DNA from: Salvator merianae
Lineage: Eukaryota; Chordata; Lepidosauria; Squamata; Teiidae
NCBI GenBank assembly: GCA_003586115.2
Contig: QVOM02000042.1
Location: forward strand, 77,357,636 to 77,421,635
Direction of reading: 5' to 3'
DNA: 64,000 nt
The notes beneath the pieces are model-generated. The model was not told the DNA's origin. It was given only the letters and a program-made list of their open reading frames with translations, and searched no databases. Position 1 is the first letter of the stretch. The number at the start of each line of letters is the position of its first letter. A program made the translations under genes and the position numbers. Of this stretch, positions 56,180 to 64,000 are shown in pieces.

Positions 56180-59100
56180 GTGTTCATTAATGGTCTTCTT
56201 CAGCACTGAGTTCAGCATCTGTCCTTAGAGGCTTATTACATCCAGCACTGGAGACAGGACACCAGTGGTCAGCAAACTATGATTCTCCAGAGGTTTCTAA
56301 AATGTAGTTCAGCAACATCTGGATGGCCGTTATTTGGCCAGCTCTGTAGCGCACAACCATCACGGCCCTTTGTCATTGATAGCCCTGTTCGCCAAGCATT
56401 TGCCTATTCTTCATTTGAAGCTACACAGATTGGTGCCCATCAGTACATCTTGCGATAATGAATGCCAAAATTTAGTTACATCCTTGGTGATCAAATATGT
56501 CTGTGGTGCCCAATGACACCATTAAATAATATAGCCATAATTTAGCTCTGTCCAGGGTGATCAAATCTTTCCTTTTCATTTTCCACTTGGTTGTCCTCTC
56601 TTTTCCAAAGTACTGCGTGCTCACAAGGGGCATACTCAGGCCATCCAGGGCTTAGGGAATTTTCCTCCCTAGGATGGCTCTGCTGCCAGTGGCAATAATC
56701 ATTTCTCATTCCCAATCCTGCAAGTATTCCTAAAACACAAGTAAACCTGGGAACAGAGTAGGCAAGCAACAGGAAGTGACAAAACAGTGACTTATTATTC
56801 CTGTCCTTCCCAAGCAGAATCCATTTTCTGCCTTAAAAAGTGAATGGTTACTGCAATGGGGTACTTTCAGAGGAAAATATGTCATTCTAGCCAAGAGCCA
56901 ACGATAGCATATCCTCAGTTGGAACCTCTGCCATTTTTCTGTGTGTTTTAAGGGCAGCACAATTCTTTCCTTTTACCCAGATATTCCTAAATTTAATTAG
57001 CCTCCCTGATGTGAACATATGACGAATACCACCATCAAAGACTGGATCATTCTTGTCTTTCAATGATCCAAACATCAGCGAAAGAAGAATACAAAGTTTC
57101 TCAATTGCCAGCTGTTGCCTTCTATCAATATCTATGTTTACTTTTGTTGATCTTACAAATTTATTTTTCCTATTTCCCTGACATTACTTTTGATCCTCCA
57201 CTTGAAACACAAATCAGGGTGGGCTCTCTCATTGAAGATGCTTTATAAAGTAACACATACAGGAAAAAATCACAAACATTATGTTGTTGCTGCTGAAACC
57301 CTGAATAGAAAAGTGCATTAAACAGATCCTAGTTTCCCAGGTGAAGCTCTTGCTCACTCAGATTCTGGGTATAAATGATATTTCCTAAAAACCATGATTG
57401 AATGCTTGCTAAAGGAGGGCCAGGAAGCAATATACTTTGCCCATGGAAGCTCCAGGAACTGTAGTTTCTGTGAAGAGTGACTTAGCGATCAGTTAAATAA
57501 ATCTCATCAGTGTTGAGAAACTACAATTCTCCGGGCTGGAGGGACATATTAAACTAGTAAGTGTTCATAGCAATAAAGGATGGATATTTCAGAATAAATA
57601 CTCCCAGGAATGCTTTATTCTGGAAGATCCAAGTATAGTGGAATAACTGACATCTCGATGCAGCCACTGGGTTGCCTTCGTCACTAAAACAAGTTTAGTG
57701 TTCTTGCTTGTTATGGCCATATCAACATAAGCATGGAGGCTGATTAATTTCATGCAGGCATGAATCAAATCAAACTGTTGTGTTGTTTTTAAAATGCTCA
57801 GAACAATGGCAAAGTCTCCACAGAGAGGTAAAAATTAGATGAGTTCTAGAACACACTGCCAGGTTCCAGAGTTTGGCCTCAAACAATCCAGCAGATGAGG
57901 ACAGTAGGTTACAACATGAAGCTGCCAAAGCCTGATCACTCTATCTAGCTCTCTATTTTATTTTAAATATCATACCTTGAATCTAGGGAAAGAGAATTAC
58001 TGTTCTCGTTAAGATAATATCTTCATCTTCCAAAAGTCATAAAACTAACAGGCACCAGAAGCGGGAACTTACAAGGCCTAAAGCTGAGGAACAAGAAGTA
58101 AAGGGAGGTGCAATCTGCCAAGAAACTTTGAAACAGAAGCAAACAGGAAGGTCTTCCACATTTAGTTCAAGAGTCCTCCTTGACTAGAAAGCCTTTCTAT
58201 CTGTGAACTATGCCCATGAGAAAGGCTACTGGTTGGCAAACTAAGTCTACTGGGTGGTTTAAGACATAAGAGAAGATCTAGCATGGCCACCTGAGGTTCA
58301 AGCCAAAAGCCGGAAGCTGGAGCATGGATGAAGCTAGAAGAAGAAGCTGAGACCAAGGCTAAAGGCTGGATCATCGCAGAACCGTAGGCTAGATGCAGGA
58401 GAACGGTTGAGACTGTGACTGAGGTCAGGCACAGTAACACTGCGGGGACTGTTGCTGGGGCTGGAGGCTGAATGTTGAAGCATGGCTGCTTCTCGGTCCA
58501 AAACTGGGGGCACACATGAAAGCATGGTTAGCACTTGGTGTAAAGAATGGAAAATCCAGGAAGTGGTGGGTGAGGCCAGAGTGAGTAAGATGGCTAGGGC
58601 CTGGATTGAGATTAATGCTCTAGGTTGGAGAACAACTGTGACTGCGGCTTAGGATGATGCTGGTGACTGGAGAGGACTAAAGCAGGACTACTGCTGAGTC
58701 TTAGGCTAGGTTGGAGGCTGGAGCACAACCAGGGCCAATGCTGAGGCCAAGACTGGAGAATGGAGTATGGCTGGCACAAGGGCCAAACCTGCAGTATGAC
58801 TGATGCTTGGGCTGGAGCTGCAAGCATGTCTGGGGCGAGAGCCAATGCCAATGCCAAGACCTGAGGCAGGAGCACCGGTGGATTTGGGACCTGGAATCTT
58901 CACAGAACCTTATTTCTCTGAGACCCACAGGAAAAACCTCTTGCCCAGGAATAGCAACATGAAGAACAAAGTATCCTTCCATGTGAGGAAATGGCATGTC
59001 AGCCATGCTAGGACTGGGAAATTTGAGCAGCAGGACCAGCTACCGGGAAATATGATGGATCCTTGGCTTGAGTGCAAGTGGCTTATGATTTTAGCCTGCA

Positions 59101-62100
59101 GATCTGGACATAATCTTAGAAGCTGGCAGGAGAAAGCAAGAATATGTGACATGAACTTGGAGATATGACTAGAGTGGGAGAAGGACCAAATTTGAGAAGA
59201 GAACTGGAAACAATGCTAGCAGATCTGGCTAAGGACCTCTTGCAGCTGGAGCATACAGCAAGTAGCTCTTGCAGGATCCAAGAGCCTGCTGGAAGAGGGT
59301 CCAGCGTTCAGAAGTGAGCTGAGAGACCTGAACTGGGAGTAGCAGAATCAGGTGCTGGAGTCTCATTAATGAAGAGAAGCTGTCTGGTGGCCATGAAGTC
59401 CTTATATAAGCAGAGCTCGGTATGTGTAAACATTGTAGGAGCAAAAGGCAGCTACACATGGAGAAGAAACAGGATTTAAGAAGCAGTCCATGGGTACCAT
59501 CAGAAAGGGCTGTTTTTGGCTGCCCCTTTAAAAAAAAGCATGCTGTTTGTATACGCACAAAAAAGCCTAACAAATAGTTGAAGGACTAAGCCTAACTCAT
59601 TCTCCCTCACTTCAGTGTTCTTTGCCACAAAGTCTGGCAAGGTCTTCGATGACAAAGAGTGCTAACCACTGATTGGCCAGTCATCTGCCTGGCTTTCCAT
59701 GGCCCTGATTGGTCGCTCATCCATAGTAGCCTTTTCCATGATGTGATTAGCTACATTTCCCTTCTAAGTGCTTAAGGAGAAACAGGTTACCATTAGAGGA
59801 TATGAGTTTGAAGAGCTGGAATCATGCTGGCACGTTCTAGAACTTCCCTAACAAGGCAAGGAGTCCCAAAAGGTCCAGGCAAAGACAACTAGCAATAAAA
59901 GATTCAGGAACCAAGGAATGACTTTGTACTAAAGTTGTATTCATATAGACGAGCATCTCTCCTCAACAGAGACAACTCATCGCAGCTGTGAACTTGCTAG
60001 ATAGAGATTGACATTATACCAAAGCCACCTAGATGGAGCTCTGACTATACACTTATCCTACAAATGTAAGTTCATCACACCTTGATGTCAAGGCCGTGGA
60101 GGCGGAGTCAATAACTTTTAATACTTCAGCAGACAACTAACAGCAGCTCTGACATCTACAATCAGCTTGATTCTGGCCTATGCAGAAGTACTCTTGACAC
60201 TGAAAATGGTCAGTTGCTGCTCCTGGACTCAAAGGCCATCACAGGAGACAAGACTGGAGCAAGACTGGCCCCCGGGATGGAGCGTGTGAACAACGTTGGA
60301 GTCAGGACTGCAGCCAGGCTGGGCTGCTCTAGCAATTTCATATAGCCAAGCTTCTCAAGCACCCTTGTGGAATACCTCCCAGTATTAGGAACTGTGGCAG
60401 CAGCTTGGAATTCAATATTTTGAGAAGGCAACCAGCTGCAGTTTCCAGGATCTACTGTTATGTCCCCTGTATGCTCATTTTGCCTCAGCAAAGCATCTAC
60501 TTTGATTCATAACTCAGCCAGCTCCAAATATTGGCTTGCACATGTAAAAAGGAATTACGTGAATAGAGGAGAGCCACAAGTGTGTTGTTAGAGCCAACTG
60601 AACCTGAAAGAGTGCAAAGCTTCCTTTGGACTCCCTGTGAGTGTCTTCAAATCTTCCTTTGATCTCACTGAAAGACAGTCAATGAACCACCATTCCTGGG
60701 GTGCACCGAATGCCAGTGGGAGCTCCTTTGTGAATGTGTTAAATTTATAAGCAATATTGAAGAGGAATAAGGCCAAACAGCAAAATCAAGACATACCCAT
60801 AAAGAGACATGCAGTGCAAAAGGAAAGTAGAGATCATCGCTGACAAGGAGGAGACTCCGTATGGACAACATGGAAAAAACTTGTTAAAGTTCTTCGACTT
60901 ATCACCCTATGGTTGTCAATCTTTCAGTCTGATCAGTGGAGATTTCTTCAAATTTACTTGATTATCGGATTGCTTTTACACAGATTTATAAAGGTCAGTA
61001 TCCCATAATACCAAAATTTCCAATTCAAAAGATGTAGATCTAACTGCAATTAAAAATTGATGTTTTTTCAGGAACTAAAATGTTCTCCGGCTTGTGGAAG
61101 GGAGGAAGAAAAATGGTAAAATTACACAGATTGAATATTGTTTACGTGTATGCAAGTTTTCAGGAATCCTTGGTGTAAAAAAAATAAAGGTTCTAAAGAC
61201 TTCTCTCATTGACAGGAACATTTGAAAATTTCGGGTCACTAATCATTTCTTTGAATACTTCCTGATGTCCTTTTGCAGGTTGAAAAAGGATTTTCCCATT
61301 TGCAGTAAGTGAACAATCCCTCCTATCAATAGAAAACAAGCTGGAAAACTTAGGTAAGTAATGATTTTCAACAGAATTGAGGAAAAATTGAAGAAAAAAT
61401 AACAAAAAGGTGAGTGAGCTGGTAGTAAACCATGTTATTGCCTAGGGGTGTGCACAAAGGCACTTTTCCCCTTTCGCTTCGCATTCCTGCGAAGCTACGG
61501 GGCTTCATTTTCGCACAAAAAAATATGTGCAAAAATGAAGCCCTTCGTCTTCGCGGCAAAAATTTTCGCCGCAACCGGAAGCAGAGAAATCAAGGCGAAG
61601 GAAAGATCCTTCGCCTTGATTTCTCTGTTTTCAATGGCACTCGCCTCTCTCTCATTCCCCCCCCAGTCTGTCAGTGTGCACGTGCGACTGACAGACTAGG
61701 GGGAATGAGAGACAGCGAGCGGGAGAGGAGGGAAATCAATGCAAAGGGAATCCCTCCCTTCGCGTTGAGTTTCCTTCCTCCTCTCCCGCTCGCTGCCTGA
61801 TTCACCCTAGTCTGTCAACGTGCGCGCACTGACAGCCTAGGGGGGTGAGACAGCGATCGGAAGAGAAGAAAAATCAACGGGAAGGGAATCCCTCCCTTCT
61901 CGTTTTCTCCTCTTCCGCTCGCTGGCTGCCTGATTCACCCTACTCTGTCAGCGCGTGCACTGACAGACTAGGGGGATGAGACAGCGACAAATTGCGAAGG
62001 TCCCGAAATGCAGCAAAAATTGAGGGACCTTCGCAATTCGAATTTCATGATTTCTGTTGCCCTTCGCATTCGATGTGAAGGGAACGAAATCACGAAAATC

Positions 62101-62950
62101 GAACAGCATGAAGCTTCGTGCACACCCCTATATTTCACAGCTTCAAAAACCAACAAAATTCAAGGGAGGTGGGGAACTCATGAACCAGCACCTGGCTCAG
62201 TCTGGGGGTTTAAATATGCCTTTACTCCCCCCAAATTCAGGAACTTTGTTAATATAATTACAATAACAGAATTTTTCTAACTATTTCTTTGTGACTAAGT
62301 TTTTCTGCAGATACAAATAAAAAGGAAAAAAAATCTGATGAATAATTTGGTGGCAGTGCCACAAGCTGTTCAAATGATACAAGGAGAAGAATTTGGAGAA
62401 GCAATGTCATTCTTGACGGGATGAAGAGCATCAACTCAGCCTGAAGGGTTGATCTATGAAAGCCCTAAAGATCTTGCAAGGGTGGAGTGGGGGGAGGAGG
62501 AGCACTGGTCCTTAGCTCCCTTACGGTCCTTTCTCAAATGCCCAGGGTAGCGCTGATCGCCACTTTTGGGGTCGGGAAGGAATTTTCCTCCAGGACAGAT
62601 TGGCTGGCGATCCTGGAGGTTTTTCGCCTTCCTCTGGGCATTGAGCAGGGGTCACATTTTTAAAAAAGTGTTATTTTAAAGGATTTTAAGCAAATCTTTA
62701 AGCTGCACATAAAAAGCAGTAAAATCTATCTACTGAAAAAGAATTGTTTTTCTTTCTTTGGTGCTTTTGTTGATAAGTGTGCCCATGCAGTATGTAAGTT
62801 CATAGATTGTGTCGCAAGACAAAATACTATTCACCCAACATGCCTCAAGCTTCATTCAGTGACTTTACCTGACATGAGTGGATATGAATCAAGGAGTGCA
62901 GAAGAAAAGAGAGCTTCTTGTGATGTCAGTTTCTTATTCTAAGGCAATGA
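56180..62950. repeat. Array unit 4/5 (complete, with hAT insertion)
   Basis: Contains, in order, the 44,335-type segment (56,190-56,760), the second copy of the sub-block (56,870-58,266), minisatellite DNA (58,270-58,870), AACCTCTTGCCCAGGAATAG (58,936), the empty Harbinger site (59,109), AGCTGTCTGGTGGCCATGAA (59,378), TACCATTAGAGGATATGAGT (59,787), TCAGTCTGATCAGTGGAGAT (60,925), the hAT element (61,443-62,130) and CTGATCGCCACTTTTGGGGT (62,552). No supported gene. Confidence 0.7.
61443..62130. mobile_element. Non-autonomous hAT transposon, copy 2 (688 bp)
   Basis: Ends TAGGGGTGTGCACAAAGGCA and TTCGTGCACACCCCTA match copy 1 at 2,889-3,518. The right flank TATTTCAC and left flank TATTGCC correspond to the single site TATTGCAC seen empty in unit 3 (~54,133), showing an 8 bp duplication whose left copy lost a base. 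The interior is CpG-rich and contains three copies of a dyad built on TCTGTCAGTGTGCACGTGC and GACTGACAG. No transposase. Confidence 0.82.
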
Positions 62951-63025
62951 ACAAAAAACTGAATCATGTACACAACTAAAATTTCTCACTGCAAATTATT
63001 TTGGACCCACAGAATCAGAGACAAT

Positions 63026-64000
63026 GGCCGCGTTCTGACACAGCATTTAATCAGTTTACAGGCCATCTTCAGTTCTCACTGGCCCGACATGATCTTGCCG
63101 TTCCGTAGTTTTTCTGGACTAAATTGGCGAAATCCGGACTACTTTGTATTCAGATTTAATGAAGTCTCAAGCCATTCCAGATCGCTAGCCCGTTTTACTT
63201 TGCGATGTGAGAATGAGGAAGGAGACTATTTGGGAGGGATTGTACTTTTGGGAGGGCGTGTAGAGGGAGGGATCCCCATTTCCTGCTGTCCGATGACCAA
63301 CTCTGTTGTCACGTTATGCGGGGGGGGGGTCAGCAGGGATGAGTGGGCAGGGAGCATAGTACTTCCTCATTTCTAGGCAAGCAGACACCACGCATGCACA
63401 GGGACAAGTTGGATGGGAGGTTTTCTCTTTCCCGCCCTCAAACTGAAGCTGCCTAGAAATTCTGTAGATGTTCTGACTCAGCTAAAGCAGCAGCAGCAGT
63501 TTCCCACCTTTCTAGATGTGCAGACACACACGCACGCGCAGGGACAAGCCAGTAAAATTTTCTTTTCCTTCTACAGATTTGCGCTACTTCAGAGGTCCGC
63601 AGAACAACAGCAGCATCTCCCCTCTTTTCTACATATGCAGACACCAAGAATAGAGAATGTGAAAGTGGAGGACTTTCACCTTCTTTGTGCTTGGAGTCTG
63701 CATATGTAGAAAAGAGGGGAGATGCTGCTATTGTTCTGCGGAGCTCTGAGGTAGCGCAATTCTGTAAAAGTAAAAGAAAACGAGGTGGGGCGTGGCAGGC
63801 TGAAGAGCTGACAGGACAGCAAGAGCAAGGGGAAGCCGGCAAAAAGGCTCCCCACCTCACGCCTATCTTGAACTGTCTTCTGCCCCAGCTCTCTGCAGCA
63901 TACCCCCCTCCTCTCTCTCTCTCTCTCTCCCCCCCCCCAAACACACAGAACGCTGCATGTAAGCTGGCAGCCGAGGAAGAACTGGGGGGGGGGGAGTTGA
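63026..64000 (+). mobile_element. Harbinger-like left end fused to another palindromic sequence (runs off window)
   Basis: 63,026-63,305 matches the first ~280 bp of copies B and C (GGCCGCGTTCTGACACAG, CTACTTTGTATTCAGATTTA), preceded by AAT. After ~63,305 the interior differs entirely and includes the inverted repeat 63,555-63,784 and C- and G-runs. The right terminus is not in the window. Confidence 0.6.
63555..63784. repeat. Long inverted repeat, ~94 bp arms
   Basis: TCTACAGATTTGCGCTACTT..CATCTCCCCTCTTTTCTACA..GCAGACACCAAG pairs with CTTGGAGTCTGC..GAAAAGAGGGGAGATGCTGC..GGTAGCGCAATTCTGTAAAA. The spacer is ~40 bp. It could form a stable hairpin if transcribed. Confidence 0.75.

Noticed and set aside
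32000..62950. Array as a cluster of duplicated protein genes (for example a venom or receptor family)
   Set aside because: No signal peptides, cysteine patterns, transmembrane blocks or consistent splice-bordered frames recur between units.
63453..63944. 163-codon open frame near the right end
   Set aside because: It runs through the inverted repeat 63,555-63,784 and low-complexity sequence; no domain.

Overview
The window is vertebrate nuclear DNA, most likely from a squamate reptile (lizard or gecko type). It has spliced exons with GT-AG borders, CR1-type LINEs ending in the ATTCTATG tail, tRNA-derived SINEs with (ACA)n tails, Sauria/Bov-B-like tails, L1 debris and many palindromic DNA transposons. 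There is no prokaryotic gene organisation. The species call is an inference from repeat types. All repeat family names come from reading, not from a library search.

Region 1 (1-22,100) holds the only protein gene I can support. It lies on the minus strand and is read from about 21,830 down to 444, where it leaves the window. I could place thirteen consecutive coding exons (82, 114, 120, 228, 114, 120, 126, 207, 169, 169, 223, 117 and 228 bp). They join in frame into the first ~672 residues of an LDL-receptor-superfamily protein: signal peptide, five LDL-receptor class A modules, an EGF module, a calcium-binding EGF module, a YWTD beta-propeller, another EGF module and the start of a second propeller. 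Five A modules followed by more than one propeller rules out LDLR, VLDLR, LRP8, LRP1, LRP2, LRP4 and LRP5/6. An LRP13-like receptor (described in fish as an ovarian vitellogenin-binding receptor) is the best candidate, but this is not proven. The first exon sits in a CpG-rich, CCAAT-containing promoter. The introns carry L1, CR1, SINE, hAT and MITE debris.

Region 2 (about 22,100-31,850) is intergenic, with no credible gene. It holds a ~560 bp foldback made of two opposed SINE copies just upstream of the receptor promoter, a 542 bp MITE with TIRs GGGCCTGTTCGCACTTA, further SINEs, and a ~220 bp GC-rich near-perfect palindrome.

Region 3 (about 32,000-63,000) is a degenerate tandem segmental array. 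About four copies of a large unit (matching landmarks at 32,242, 40,219, 51,570 and 59,787) contain the same non-coding landmarks in the same order, including a degenerate minisatellite. One sub-block is repeated a second time, 2,088 bp apart, with a single N exactly at the junction, so part of the structure may be an assembly artefact. Transposons have landed in individual units: a Harbinger-like 1.1-1.2 kb element with ~3 bp target duplication, a 688 bp hAT element, and a CR1 LINE split by a MITE. Sister units act as built-in empty sites and show the insertions directly. I found no conserved coding sequence in the array.

Region 4 (63,026-64,000) begins with another Harbinger-like end and continues into a different palindrome-rich sequence that runs out of the window.
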